The notes: generated by a model from the letters alone, not told the origin. 35,792 nt of DNA from Sulfuritalea sp. (GCA_030696505.1 JAUYSD010000269.1:1-35792), one strand, 5' to 3'; numbered from the stretch's first letter, positions 1 through 10,012 are shown. Made by a program: numbers and translations.

Positions 1-3000
1 GGCCTTGATGGTGACGGTTTCGGGCGCGCAGGTCAGGGCACTGCCATCGTGCATGATGCGCACGTGATCGAGCACCGGCGTCGCGATGGGTTGCGCCGTG
101 CACACCGAGAGGTTGTCGATTTCATGGACGTTGGTCGCGGCTCCGGTCGAGGCGGTGAAGGAAAAGAACCAGTAGGGGGGCACGGCGGCCTGGGTCGCAA
201 TCGCCTTGGCGTCGTAGGCTGCGATCACCTCGGTGTAGCTGGTGCCGGTGCCGGTGAGGTCGCGATCCACGGTGACGAAGGCATTGATGCCGTTGCCGTG
301 ATCCACCGTCACCCGGTAGCGGTGGGTGGCCACCGCTGCAGGTGCAGGGCGCAGCGCGAGCAGCACACCGCGGTTTTCGTCGGTACCGGCTTGGGTGAAG
401 GTGATCGGCCCGATGGCCCCTGCCGTGGCTTGCGTCGCATAGTGGATGGCGATGGTTTCGTCATTGCCCAGGCCTGAATCGAAGCACAACGACTGCGCCC
501 AGGTCAGGCCGCCGGTCACCGAGACGCTGAGATTGCAGCGGTTATTGTTGATGTGGCCGGCAAACAGCATCATCGCGTCGGGAGTCACGGTGGTCATCGA
601 CCCCGAGGTCACATCGCTGCTGTTGACGGTGTCGGCGTAATGGCTGGCGGCATAGGCCACGTCGAAGGGCGTCGTCGTATCGACGCCGCGAAACGCCGTG
701 CAGCCGGCGACGATGCCGCCGCCACCGGTATGGGTAAAGGTCGGATTGGTTTCCGCGGCAGACGCGGCCTTCTTGTAGAACAGCGACGAGCGCGGATTGC
801 CGGAACCGGTCTGCGCCAACTGATAGACCTGGGCCCAGCCGCTGGTGGCGATGCTGTGGGCGGTATTGTCGTTCGATGTCGCGGCGCACAGCAGTAGGTC
901 GTTGGTCTGGTGGCCAGGCAGGGTCGGCGTCACATTGCCGCTGGCCGCCGCCGCCAGGGCGCCGGCGCCGACGTGGGTGATCGCCGGCAGCGCCACCGCC
1001 TGGTCGATGCCGGGGCTCAGTGCGTTCGACCGGGTGTGGTAGTTGTAGCCGCTCTGGCCGGAGCCGGAGCCGCGGATGGCGAGCGAGTCGGGCAGGCCGC
1101 AGGTTGCAGGAGGGGTACAGAAACCATCGATGCGACCCTCGGTGGGATTCGAAAAGTTGCCGTATTCGTCGAGGCCGACGCCGATCCAGCCGCCGGCGAA
1201 ACCGGGGCAGCCGCCCGGCGTCGTGCAGTCGCTGTCGCATCCGTTGACGCCGTTCTGGCATTTCTGCGCGTACCCCAGCGATCCGCCGAAGGCGCCGGCC
1301 ACCGGCGCGATCGAGGAATCGGACAGGGTCAGGACCAGGCCGTCGGCGCCGGTGCCGCCGTAAGTCAGCAAGTCGAACTCGGCCACCACCTTGTTGCCGG
1401 CGCCGGGGAACAGGCGCTGCAGGTGCACCGCGGTGGCCCGGTTGCCGGCGGCATCGGTGAGGCGCAGGCGGTTGCTGACGATCTCGGCATCGAGTATGGT
1501 GCCGACGCCCTTGGTGCGGGTCCAGTTCCCGGTTTCGAGCAGGGTGCTGCGGTTGAAATCGTCGGTGAAGCACAGTGAGGGCGCGGTGAAGGTCACCTGC
1601 GCCGTCTGGGTGATGACGATCGAATCGGTGCTGTCGGTCGCGGTGTAGGTGATCGGCCCTTCGGCGGTGCCGTTCTTGACGCTGAAGGTAGCGATGCCGC
1701 TGGCATCGGTGGTGCCGCTGATGGTGGTGATCACCGAACTGCCCGAGCCCGCGGTGAGCGTGACGGTCTTGCCCGGCACCGGCGTGCCCGCGCTGTCCTT
1801 CAGGGTCACCGTGATCGTCGCCGTGGTGTAGGTGTCGGCTGGCACCGAGGTCGGCACGGCAAGCACCGTCGACGTGGCGGCGCTGACCGCGCCATGGGGG
1901 GTGATGGTGCCCATCGCCACGCCTGCATCGTAGTTGCCGTGGGTGTCCTTCTGGAACACCTTGTAGGTATAGGCCTGGCCGGCGGTCAGGGCCGCGGTGG
2001 TGCACTCCCCAGAACTGCTGCCCGGGCCGTCGATTCTGGACAATGCCGTGGATGCGGCCGACGAGACCACGCAGGCGACGGTGGCGGTGCCGTTGGTGGC
2101 GCCGAACGCCGGGGTCGAGCCTTCGGTCGGCACCTCACTGCCGGCCGACGCGCCGGTCCAGCGATAGATCACCGAGCCCGCCGTGGTGACGAAGTCGCCT
2201 GCCGCGGAAGTCGTCCAGCTCAGCGTGGTCTGGCTGTTGCCCGTGACGCCGCTGGCCGCGGTGGCGCCCGCCGGCGAGAGATTGTCGATGGTCAGCGCGT
2301 TCGCGTTGGTATCGCTGCCGGCGTGGTTGTTGGGCCCGGCCCAGGCGGTCACAGGGGCGGTGATCGCGTATTCGGCGCCCGGCACTGCGGGCATCGCGGC
2401 ATGGCTCAGGGGCGTGACGCGGACCTTGAAGCTCGTCAGCGTCGTCGTCGCCGTCATGCCCGCGACGGCTATGGTGTTGGATCCGGCAAGTGGCGCGGCA
2501 GTGGAACCCAGCACGGCGTTGGCGTTGTCGGTGATCGCCAGCAGGGCTATGCCGCTGTTGGTCGACAAGTTGACCGTGATGGAGGAAATAGCTTCCGTGC
2601 CGGCGTTGGTCTGCAGGGTGAACAGGTTGACGTCCGTTGCCGCCGCTCCCGGCGCGATGCTTGCTGCCGCAGGGTCGGTGTCGGTGGCGAGGGTGGTCGT
2701 GGGCACTTCCTTGAAGGCAAGGATGGAACTGTTGCCGGCGTCGCCGGCGTTGGCCGTTTGTCGATTGATGACGTTGCCGGATGCTCCCGCCGTGGCCAAT
2801 ATCCTGTAGGCGGATGATTGCGAAGTGTCGTTGCCGTCGGTGTTGCGGTACTGTGCGCCGCCTGCGTTGGTCCAGCCGCCAGTCTGCAATGCCCATGTGT
2901 TGTCGTCGGTACTGAACCAACTGGCAAAGACCAGGGCGCCGTCGGTGACCGTGGTGATTCCGGTGATGGTCACGTCGCGTGGTGCGGCGGGCGCTGCAAA

Positions 3001-3492
3001 GCTGGCATTGGTCTGCGCCACGTCCAACGCCCAGCCATTCGCCGTGGAGGAAGGTCGGAACACATGCATCGTCACCGTCGTGGCGTTAGCTGCCCCGGGA
3101 AAGGCAACGCTGGGATCGGTCGACCAGGTGCCGTTAAAGCGCGCCCAGAAGATCCTTGAGCTGGTATTCGTGGTGTTGGCGGCCTGCGAGGTCCAGGTTT
3201 GTCCGCCGTCTGCGGAGATTGTCAGCGTATTGCCGGTTTCACGCGAGTTGGCGACCAGGATTACAAGATCGCCGGCAAGCATCGCCCCGGGAGGGGTGAC
3301 GGCCACCGCGGTCGAATCCAGATTGCCGGGGTCCGCAGGATTCGACGCCGAAGCGAAGTAGGTGATCGCCGCGTACGCCGGACTCTGTGCAATGGCCACA
3401 AGTGCGGCGAAGGCGATCGCGCTCATCAGTGAGCCGCAGATGTGTGCGAGGGCAGACCAGGTTTTCCGGAATCGTGAAGGCTGAGAGTTCAT
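1..3492 (-). CDS. mshQ: MshQ/DUF6701-like agglutinin/lectin adhesin, 3'-truncated by the window edge
   Basis: Open minus-strand frame from ATG at 3492 (MNSQPSRFRKTWSALAHICGSLMSAIAFAALVAIAQSPAYA..., signal-peptide-like) through position 1 with no stop (1164 codons read). Contains a Big_1-like segment (ADTYTTATITVTLKDSAGTPVPGKTVTLTAGSGSS...) and an L-type lectin-like segment (FNRSTLLETGNWTRTKG...GADGLVLTLSDSS...GAFGGSLGYAQ...GFAGGWIGVGLDEYGNFSNPTEGR). Lies directly downstream of mshC-D-O-P. Absent from the ORF track because it has no stop in the window. Confidence 0.85.
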   Translation of the reverse strand, partial: MNSQPSRFRKTWSALAHICGSLMSAIAFAALVAIAQSPAYAAITYFASASNPADPGNLDSTAVAVTPPGAMLAGDLVILVANSRETGNTLTISADGGQTWTSQAANTTNTSSRIFWARFNGTWSTDPSVAFPGAANATTVTMHVFRPSSTANGWALDVAQTNASFAAPAAPRDVTITGITTVTDGALVFASWFSTDDNTWALQTGGWTNAGGAQYRNTDGNDTSQSSAYRILATAGASGNVINRQTANAGDAGNSSILAFKEVPTTTLATDTDPAAASIAPGAAATDVNLFTLQTNAGTEAISSITVNLSTNSGIALLAITDNANAVLGSTAAPLAGSNTIAVAGMTATTTLTSFKVRVTPLSHAAMPAVPGAEYAITAPVTAWAGPNNHAGSDTNANALTIDNLSPAGATAASGVTGNSQTTLSWTTSAAGDFVTTAGSVIYRWTGASAGSEVPTEGSTPAFGATNGTATVACVVSSAASTALSRIDGPGSSSGECTTAALTAGQAYTYKVFQKDTHGNYDAGVAMGTITPHGAVSAATSTVLAVPTSVPADTYTTATITVTLKDSAGTPVPGKTVTLTAGSGSSVITTISGTTDASGIATFSVKNGTAEGPITYTATDSTDSIVITQTAQVTFTAPSLCFTDDFNRSTLLETGNWTRTKGVGTILDAEIVSNRLRLTDAAGNRATAVHLQRLFPGAGNKVVAEFDLLTYGGTGADGLVLTLSDSSIAPVAGAFGGSLGYAQKCQNGVNGCDSDCTTPGGCPGFAGGWIGVGLDEYGNFSNPTEGRIDGFCTPPATCGLPDSLAIRGSGSGQSGYNYHTRSNALSPGIDQAVALPAITHVGAGALAAAASGNVTPTLPGHQTNDLLLCAATSNDNTAHSIATSGWAQVYQLAQTGSGNPRSSLFYKKAASAAETNPTFTHTGGGGIVAGCTAFRGVDTTTPFDVAYAASHYADTVNSSDVTSGSMTTVTPDAMMLFAGHINNNRCNLSVSVTGGLTWAQSLCFDSGLGNDETIAIHYATQATAGAIGPITFTQAGTDENRGVLLALRPAPAAVATHRYRVTVDHGNGINAFVTVDRDLTGTGTSYTEVIAAYDAKAIATQAAVPPYWFFSFTASTGAATNVHEIDNLSVCTAQPIATPVLDHVRIMHDGSALTCAPETVTIKA

Positions 3493-3572
3493 GCTGTGAT
3501 CCCCGGCGCTGTCCCTATCGAGACCAGGATAGTTGGTGCTGGCGACACGGCGCATAGGCGGCGGGTTCATGG

Positions 3573-4058
3573 TCAGAAGGTAACCGAAAGGCGGCGCTCG
3601 ACGTAGAGCGAGCCGGGGTTGGCGGTGTTGGGGCAGGCGATGGTATTGGCGGTCCAGCCGGTGATTGGCTGGTTGCAGGCCGTGGCGGTGATGCTGTAGA
3701 TGGTCGGACCGCCGCTGCCGTCCGCTGTTGCCGCGCAGTCGACGGTGACCGTGAAATCGGCCAGCGTGGCCGCGCCCGGAACGAAGGAAGTCGGCGATGC
3801 CGGGCAGGCGCGCAGGTTCGCGTCGGTCGAGGTGTAGCCGAAGTTGTAGGCCGCGGTGGCCTGCACCTGGTACAGGCCCCATTCGAGCCCCGCCCGCGCC
3901 GCCTGATAGGCGCGTACGCCCTGCACGTCGAGCGCCGAGCCGATCTGCTGGTTGGTGGAAATATTGACGATGAAGGCGCCCAGCGCCGCCAGCACGACCA
4001 AGATGAATATGGCCGAGACGATGGCGAAGCCGTGGATGCGTTCGGCGTGCGATCTCAT
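3573..4058 (-). CDS. mshP: MSHA biogenesis protein MshP-like
   Basis: ORF 161 aa; N-terminal GFAIVSAIFILVVLAALGAFIVNISTNQQIGSALDVQGVRAYQAARAGLEWG is typical of MshP/PilX-type proteins; start overlaps mshO stop. Confidence 0.85.
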   Translation of the reverse strand: MRSHAERIHGFAIVSAIFILVVLAALGAFIVNISTNQQIGSALDVQGVRAYQAARAGLEWGLYQVQATAAYNFGYTSTDANLRACPASPTSFVPGAATLADFTVTVDCAATADGSGGPTIYSITATACNQPITGWTANTIACPNTANPGSLYVERRLSVTF

Positions 4059-4936
4059 GGCGCGTTATCCACGTGAATCTGCTGGAACAGTGTGACGCTC
4101 TCGCCACCCGCGGTCAAAGTAAGCTGCACGAACAACAGGCCGCTGCGGCCGGTGGCATTGGCGGTGTATTCGACCACGCAACTGGCGCCGCCGGCCAGCG
4201 TCGCTGAACTGCCGCCCGCAGGCGGCGTGGCCTGGACCGGATTGAAGCCGTAGTTCCAGTGGCGCGTCAAGTTGCCGGCTGCCGCTGCCGGACAGGCGAA
4301 GCTGACCGCGCGGACCGCGCCGGGCACCACCTGGAAGCGGGCGCTCGGCGAAGGGAGCGGGGGGGCTTGAAAAGCGAAGGGGTTGGCGTCGAGGGTGATG
4401 ACGTTGCCGGTGATGTTGCCGATCCGGGCGATGTTGCAGCCGGGGTTGGCCGGCGTCGCGTCGCAGTGCGCCTCGTCGCGCTGGTAGGCATTGCCCGGCT
4501 CGTAGCCGGGGCCGAGGTTGTAGACCACGAGGTAGTCGTTGACCGCGATGGCCGGGTTGGCGGCCATGGTGCCGAGCACGTCGAAGCTCAGATCGGTGCC
4601 GCTGGTGAAGCTCAGAAAGTCGCCGCCGGTGGAGCCGTCGCCTGGGTCGCGGTAGCGTCCGCCGACGCTGGTCATGATGAATTCGATGTAATTCACGCCA
4701 CCCGCGCTGGTGACGCGCAGGCTGTTGGGCAGGGCCAGGCGGATGTCGCGCATCATCCGGCGCAGCGCGACATCTGCGGCATCGGTCAGTTCGGCGCGGC
4801 GCACGGCATCGACATAGCCTTCCACCGGCTTGGTGATGAACACGGCTACCATGCCGGCCAGGACGCCGGTGATCACGATGGCGATGACGGCTTCGATCAG
4901 GGTGAAGCCGGCAACGGATGCGGGGCGGCGCGTCAT
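4055..4936 (-). CDS. mshO: Prepilin-type N-methylation domain protein, MshO-like
   Basis: ORF 293 aa; type IV prepilin motif GFTLIEAVIAIVITGVLAGMVAVF; 4-nt overlaps with neighbouring msh genes. Confidence 0.85.
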   Translation of the reverse strand: MTRRPASVAGFTLIEAVIAIVITGVLAGMVAVFITKPVEGYVDAVRRAELTDAADVALRRMMRDIRLALPNSLRVTSAGGVNYIEFIMTSVGGRYRDPGDGSTGGDFLSFTSGTDLSFDVLGTMAANPAIAVNDYLVVYNLGPGYEPGNAYQRDEAHCDATPANPGCNIARIGNITGNVITLDANPFAFQAPPLPSPSARFQVVPGAVRAVSFACPAAAAGNLTRHWNYGFNPVQATPPAGGSSATLAGGASCVVEYTANATGRSGLLFVQLTLTAGGESVTLFQQIHVDNAP

Positions 4937-5478
4937 GGCAGGGCGTTGGGTGAATGACGGGTACGGTAGCTTTGCAACTGGATGGTTTCGTTGCCCGAGA
5001 CCACCGTCACGCTGATCAGCAGGGCCGCCTCACCGGCCGCCGCGATACCGTTAAGGTCCGCCGGGACGACCGTGACGTTGGCGTTGAAGAGTGTGGCGCC
5101 GCCACCGGAAATGCTGGTGCCGATCGTTTCGCCGTTGTAGTCGAACACGTTGTCCAGCGAGCTCGCGGTTCCCCGTACTTCGCCGGCCTTGGCCGTGACG
5201 GTGTTCTGCGCGGCAGTCGCCACGCTGCAGCCGGCGTAATTCGTCGCCGTCGCGGCATTGGCGTCGTCCGGGTCGCACCAGGTGAAGGGCTGCAGCATCA
5301 CTTCTTCCAGCACCGCTTCGGCGATCGCCAGCGCCTGCTTCCTGACCATCGGGTCGGCGCTGGAGCGGGCGGTGACATTGAGCACGGTCATGACGCCGAC
5401 CAGCGCCACGCTGACGATGACGACGAAGACGATTAGCTCGATCAGCGTCAGGCCGCGCTGGCGGCGGCTAATGCACAT
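4933..5478 (-). CDS. mshD: Prepilin-type protein, MshD-like
   Basis: ORF 181 aa; prepilin motif GLTLIELIVFVVIVSVALVGVMTV followed by ARSSADPMVRKQALAIAEAVLEEVMLQPF, MshD-like. Confidence 0.85.
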   Translation of the reverse strand: MCISRRQRGLTLIELIVFVVIVSVALVGVMTVLNVTARSSADPMVRKQALAIAEAVLEEVMLQPFTWCDPDDANAATATNYAGCSVATAAQNTVTAKAGEVRGTASSLDNVFDYNGETIGTSISGGGATLFNANVTVVPADLNGIAAAGEAALLISVTVVSGNETIQLQSYRTRHSPNALP

Positions 5479-5965
5479 AGCCGGTCTCCGCTTCGACCGT
5501 GCTGGTATAGGGCGAGTCGCCGGTCACGGTGTAGAGCCCCGCGGCCGACGGCGCGCCGAGCGGAGTGAAGCTCAGCACGGCGTTGCCAACAAGCGTGACG
5601 TTGGCGGGCGCGCAGACCTGATTCGTCGCACCGCCGCAGGCGCCGTCGGCAGCGGGCAGTGCCAGGTTGCGCGGGAAGCCGCCGGCGCCTGCGCCCTCGG
5701 GAATGTCGTTGTCTATGGTCAGCGTCAGGTTGTTTACGGCGAGGGTCACGCGCACGTTTCGGCGTTGCGCGACCGCCGACTTTCTGGCGTATTCGAGCGT
5801 CGATTTCACCTTGTCGCGATAGCCGATCTCGTCATAGCCCCGCAGCAGGTCGAAACGCGGCAGCACCACGAAGGCCATGATGCCGATGATGAGCATCACC
5901 GTGACCAGCTCGATCAAGGTAAAGCCCGCGTCGTCGCGTCGTGGGAGGGATATCGACTTGATCAT
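5468..5965 (-). CDS. mshC: GspH/FimT-type pseudopilin, MshC-like
   Basis: ORF 165 aa; prepilin motif GFTLIELVTVMLIIGIMAFVVLPRF; first gene of the minus-strand minor pilin operon. Confidence 0.8.
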   Translation of the reverse strand: MIKSISLPRRDDAGFTLIELVTVMLIIGIMAFVVLPRFDLLRGYDEIGYRDKVKSTLEYARKSAVAQRRNVRVTLAVNNLTLTIDNDIPEGAGAGGFPRNLALPAADGACGGATNQVCAPANVTLVGNAVLSFTPLGAPSAAGLYTVTGDSPYTSTVEAETGYVH

Positions 5966-6029
5966 CCGGGCAGTCTAGCAAGTGCGCAAAATGGCGCAAG
6001 GCAATCTCCGTGCAGCGGGCGCAAGCGCG

Positions 6030-6059
6030 TTGCCATGCGCCGCGGCCAACGGGTATAAT
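6030..6059 (+). promoter_or_regulatory. Candidate sigma70 promoter for tRNA-Thr
   Basis: TTGCCA (6030-6035), 18-nt spacer, TATAAT (6054-6059), ending 17 nt before the tRNA 5' end. Confidence 0.65.
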
Positions 6060-6076
6060 TCGCGGCCTCTCAGGAC

Positions 6077-6152
<76 letters not shown>

Positions 6153-6160
6153 AATTTCAG

Positions 6161-6197
6161 GGCCTGCCTCCATTTCGGTCGGCAGGCCTTGTTTCTT
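6161..6197 (+). terminator. Rho-independent terminator of the tRNA-Thr gene
   Basis: 8-bp perfect stem GGCCTGCC...GGCAGGCC followed by TTGTTTCTTT. Confidence 0.8.
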
Positions 6198-6250
6198 TAT
6201 GTCCCCGGCAGGGTTGCCGGGTACGGTATCCAGACGGATAAGGGGCGCTC

Positions 6251-7018
6251 ATGCAGATCAGGGACAGTGTATTCATCATCACCGGCGGGGCCTCGGGCCT
6301 CGGTGCCGGTACCGGGCGGATGCTGGTGGAAGCCGGCGCCAAGGTGGTGCTGGCCGATCTGAACGAAGCTGCCGGCAATGCCCTGGCTGCCGAATTGGGC
6401 GGCAATGCGCGTTTCGTCACCACCAATGTCGCCGACGAGGCGAGCGCCCAGGCCTGCGTCGCGGCGGCCGTGGCGGCGTTCGGCGGCCTGCATGGCCTGG
6501 TCAATTGCGCCGGCATCGCGCCGGCCGAGAAAGTTCTGGGCCGGAACGGCCCGCATTCGCTCGATGTGTTCGCCAGGACCGTGACGGTCAATCTGGTCGG
6601 CAGTTTCAACATGATTCGCCTGGCCGCCGAAGCCATGAGCAAGGGCCAACCGAATGCGGCCGGCGAACGCGGCGTGATCGTCAGTACGGCGTCGGTCGCC
6701 GCCTACGACGGCCAGATTGGCCAGGCTGCCTATGCCGCATCGAAGGGTGGCGTGGTCGGCATGACGCTGCCCATCGCGCGCGAACTGGCGCGCTTCGGCA
6801 TCCGCGTCATGACCATCGCGCCGGGAATCTTTGAAACCCCGATGCTGCTGGGCATGCCGCAGGAGATTCAGGACGCCCTGGGCAAGATGGTTCCCTTCCC
6901 GCCGCGTCTGGGCAAGCCGGCCGAATATGCAGCGCTGGTGCGCCACATCGTCGAGAACGAGATGCTCAACGGCGAGGTGATCCGCCTCGACGGCGCCATC
7001 CGCATGGCTCCCAAGTAA
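6251..7018 (+). CDS. SDR family oxidoreductase, 3-hydroxyacyl-CoA dehydrogenase type 2-like
   Basis: ORF 255 aa; [15 protein letters not shown] Rossmann motif, [17 protein letters not shown] catalytic motif, [10 protein letters not shown]. Confidence 0.85.
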   Translation: MQIRDSVFIITGGASGLGAGTGRMLVEAGAKVVLADLNEAAGNALAAELGGNARFVTTNVADEASAQACVAAAVAAFGGLHGLVNCAGIAPAEKVLGRNGPHSLDVFARTVTVNLVGSFNMIRLAAEAMSKGQPNAAGERGVIVSTASVAAYDGQIGQAAYAASKGGVVGMTLPIARELARFGIRVMTIAPGIFETPMLLGMPQEIQDALGKMVPFPPRLGKPAEYAALVRHIVENEMLNGEVIRLDGAIRMAPK

Positions 7019-7074
7019 CACCGGTCTGTTCCATTCGAACTGGAAACCCGGGTCGTGACCGATCCGGCCTGAAC

Positions 7075-9540
7075 ATGGCCGCCACAGAATCCTGCTACCA
7101 CTGCGGCCTGCCGATCCCGGCAGGTGCCGACTTCACGGTCGACATCGACGGCCAGCGGCGCGAGATGTGCTGCGCCGGCTGCCAGGCGGTGGCGCAGGCG
7201 ATCGTCGATAACGGCCTCGCCGACTACTACCGGCATCGCGATGCCATGCCGGAAAGCCCGCGCGAGGCGCTGCCGCAGGTGCTGGCCGAGTTCGGCCTGT
7301 TCGATCATCCCGATGTGCAGAAGAACTTCGTGCGCCGGGCCGAGGGCGCCGCGGGCGAACACGAGCAGGAAGCCGCGCTGATCCTCGAAGGCATCACCTG
7401 CGCCGCCTGCGTCTGGCTCAATGAATCGCATGTGCGCCGCCAGCCCGGCGTCACCGCCGTCGACATCAACTACACCACGCGCCGGGCGCGGGTGCGCTGG
7501 GACGAACGCGTCACCAAGCTATCGGCCATCCTCGAAGCCGTTGCCGCGATCGGTTACCGCGCCCATCCCTACGACATCGGGCGCGCCGAGGAATTGGCGC
7601 AGAAAGAACGCAAGGCGGCGCTGTGGCGGCTGTTCGTCGCCGGCTTCGGCATGATGCAGGTGATGATGTATGCCGTGCCGGTGTACCTGGCCGACGGCGA
7701 CATGACGCCGGATATCGAGCAACTGATGCGCTGGGCCAGCCTGATCCTGACGCTGCCGGTGATCCTGTATTCGGCCGCGCCTTTCTTCATGAGCGCCTGG
7801 CGCGATCTGAAGCTGCGCCGCGTCGGCATGGACGTGCCGGTGGCGCTGGGCGTCGGCGCGGCCTTCGCGGCCAGCGTGTGGGCCACGCTGATCGCGGCGG
7901 GCGAGGTGTATTTCGATTCTGTCACCATGTTCGTCTTCTTCCTGCTCACCGGCCGCTATCTGGAAATGATGGCGCGACAGAAAGCCGCGCGCAGCGTCGA
8001 GACCCTGGCCCGCGCAATTCCGGCCTTCGCCACCCGGTTGCCCGGGTGGCCGTTGTCCACCGCCGATATCGCGGGCGAACGCGTCGCCGTGGCCGAACTC
8101 CATGTGGGCGACACCGTGCAGATCAAGCCCGGCGAGACGGTCCCGGCAGACGGTATTGTGCTCGACGGGGAAAGCGCGGCCGATGAATCCCTGCTGACCG
8201 GCGAGAGTCTGCCGGTGCCCAAGCGGGCCGGTGACGCGCTGATCGGCGGCAGCGTAAATACCGCCAGCCCCTTGGTGATGCGCGTCGAGCGCGTCGGCGA
8301 GGCGACGCGCGTGGCGGCCATCCAGCGCCTGATGGAACGCGCCGCGGCGGAAAAGCCGCGCCTGGTGGAAATGGCTGACCGCGTCGCCGGGCGCTTCATC
8401 GTCGCCCTGCTGCTGCTGGCGGTGGCGACGGCGCTGGCCTGGTGGTGGATCGACGCCTCGCGCGCCTTGTGGATTTTCGTCGCCGTGCTGGTGGTGAGTT
8501 GCCCCTGCGCGTTGTCCCTGGCGACGCCGGCGGCGCTGACCGTGGCCACCGGTGCGCTGGCGGCGCGCGGTGTGCTGGTGACGCGCGGCCACGCGATCGA
8601 GGCGCTGGCGCGGGCCGATCGCTTCATTTTCGACAAGACCGGCACCCTGACCGTAGGGCGCATGGCACTGGTCGAAGCGATCCCGATGCAAGGGGATGCC
8701 GGACATGCGCTGGCGCTGGCGGCCGCGCTTGAACGCGGCTCCGAGCATCCCATCGCGAAGGCTTTGGCGGCGGGCGCGGCAGCTACGGGAACGGCAGCGG
8801 TCATCGAGGTCGATGGACTGCGCGCGACCACCGGCGCCGGGGTCGAGGGCACGATAGCGGGCGACGCGTGGCGGCTGGGAAGCCCCGAGTTCGTCGCCGG
8901 CTTGCACGGCAGCGAGGTGCCGGTTGCCGTTCAGGCCATAGTTGGCGCTGGCGACACGGTGATCGCGCTGGGCAATGCGTCGGGTTGGCAGGCCTTTTTC
9001 CGCCTCAGCGACGGTCTGCGCCCCGAGGCGTCCGCCATGGTGACGAAACTCTCCGCAGCGGGCATCCGGCTGTCCATCTTCAGCGGCGATGCGGCGGCCG
9101 CCGCCGCGCGCATCGGGGCCTTGCTGGGCATCGCGGATGCCCGCGGCGGGCTCTCGCCGGAGGACAAGCATGCGGCCCTCAAGGCGCTGCAGGACGCCGG
9201 CGAGACGGTCGCCATGGTCGGCGATGGCGTCAATGACGCCCCCGTGCTGGCGCAGGCGCAGGTGTCGATTGCAATGGGTGGCGGCGCCGACTTGGCGCGG
9301 GCCAACGCCGATATCGTGCTGCTCGGCAACGACCTCCAGGCGCTGCCGCACGGGCTGGCGCTGGCGCGGCGCAGCCTGCGCATCGTCAAACAAAACCTGG
9401 TGTGGGCCTTCGCCTACAATTTCCTGGCTATCCCGCTGGCCATGGCGGGTTGGGTGACGCCGTGGATGGCCGGCATCGGCATGTCGGCCAGTTCGCTGCT
9501 GGTGGTGCTCAATGCCTTGCGTTTGCAGCGGGAGCAATGA
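7075..9540 (+). CDS. ccoI: Copper-translocating P-type ATPase of cbb3 oxidase assembly (CcoI/FixI)
   Basis: ORF 821 aa; N-terminal CYHCGLP...MCCAGCQAV cluster, HMA domain GITCAAC, CPC motif VSCPCALSLATPAA, DKTGTLTVG, GDGVNDAP; followed by ccoS. Confidence 0.93.
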   Translation: MAATESCYHCGLPIPAGADFTVDIDGQRREMCCAGCQAVAQAIVDNGLADYYRHRDAMPESPREALPQVLAEFGLFDHPDVQKNFVRRAEGAAGEHEQEAALILEGITCAACVWLNESHVRRQPGVTAVDINYTTRRARVRWDERVTKLSAILEAVAAIGYRAHPYDIGRAEELAQKERKAALWRLFVAGFGMMQVMMYAVPVYLADGDMTPDIEQLMRWASLILTLPVILYSAAPFFMSAWRDLKLRRVGMDVPVALGVGAAFAASVWATLIAAGEVYFDSVTMFVFFLLTGRYLEMMARQKAARSVETLARAIPAFATRLPGWPLSTADIAGERVAVAELHVGDTVQIKPGETVPADGIVLDGESAADESLLTGESLPVPKRAGDALIGGSVNTASPLVMRVERVGEATRVAAIQRLMERAAAEKPRLVEMADRVAGRFIVALLLLAVATALAWWWIDASRALWIFVAVLVVSCPCALSLATPAALTVATGALAARGVLVTRGHAIEALARADRFIFDKTGTLTVGRMALVEAIPMQGDAGHALALAAALERGSEHPIAKALAAGAAATGTAAVIEVDGLRATTGAGVEGTIAGDAWRLGSPEFVAGLHGSEVPVAVQAIVGAGDTVIALGNASGWQAFFRLSDGLRPEASAMVTKLSAAGIRLSIFSGDAAAAAARIGALLGIADARGGLSPEDKHAALKALQDAGETVAMVGDGVNDAPVLAQAQVSIAMGGGADLARANADIVLLGNDLQALPHGLALARRSLRIVKQNLVWAFAYNFLAIPLAMAGWVTPWMAGIGMSASSLLVVLNALRLQREQ

Positions 9541-9803
9541 TTCGAATGGACATCCTGTATCTGCTGATTCCGCTTTCCCTGGTGCTGGTCTTCGTGATTG
9601 CCGCGGTGTTCTGGTGGTCGTTGAAGAGCGGCCAGTTCGAGGATCTCGAAGGGCCCGGCTACCGCATCCTGATGGACGACGACAAGGCCGATCCTGCGCA
9701 AGGCGAGGTTTCTGCCGAGGCCAACGCCGGAGAAGAACCTAATGGCCGTAGCACTAAAGTGCAAACCGTTGACTCAGATCAAGGTGCGGGTGTTCACAAG
9801 TAA
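9537..9803 (+). CDS. ccoS: cbb3-type cytochrome oxidase assembly protein CcoS
   Basis: In-frame starts at 9537 or 9546 within ORF 9402..9803; MDILYLLIPLSLVLVFVIAAVFWWSLKSGQFEDLEGPGYRILMDDD is CcoS; ATGA overlap with ccoI. Confidence 0.93.
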   Translation: MIRMDILYLLIPLSLVLVFVIAAVFWWSLKSGQFEDLEGPGYRILMDDDKADPAQGEVSAEANAGEEPNGRSTKVQTVDSDQGAGVHK

Positions 9804-9871
9804 CCATACTCCGCGTGGGTTTTATGGTGACGGCTTCGCGCTGTTGCCCAAAGGCTCTCTGTTGGGGTTGG

Positions 9872-9898
9872 GGGTGCGCGCTGCGCACCCTTTTTTTT
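9872..9898 (+). terminator. Rho-independent terminator after ccoS
   Basis: GGGTGCGC-gct-GCGCACCC stem followed by 8 T. Confidence 0.85.
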
Positions 9899-10012
9899 AC
9901 CTCGGCCATCCCGCCGAGGGCGGCAAAGTCTGCGGCTATACTCCAAACTTGTGCCGCGCCGGGAAGCATCGGGCGATCAATTCCAGACTAATCTTATGGC
10001 ATATTCGGTCTC

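Noticed and set aside
542-2005. 487-aa minus-strand ORF and neighbours (2135..2920, 910..1578, 1894..2817)
   Set aside because: His/Arg/Gly-rich shadow frames of the real adhesin reading frame (3492..1 minus); no recognisable domain.
8937-8957. AGTTGGCGCTGGCGACACGG match to the dispersed repeat
   Set aside because: Lies inside ccoI coding sequence and is only partial; probably coincidental codon usage.
7519-9537. 672-aa ORF antisense to ccoI
   Set aside because: High-GC shadow ORF opposite a clear P-type ATPase; composition and lack of domains argue against coding.
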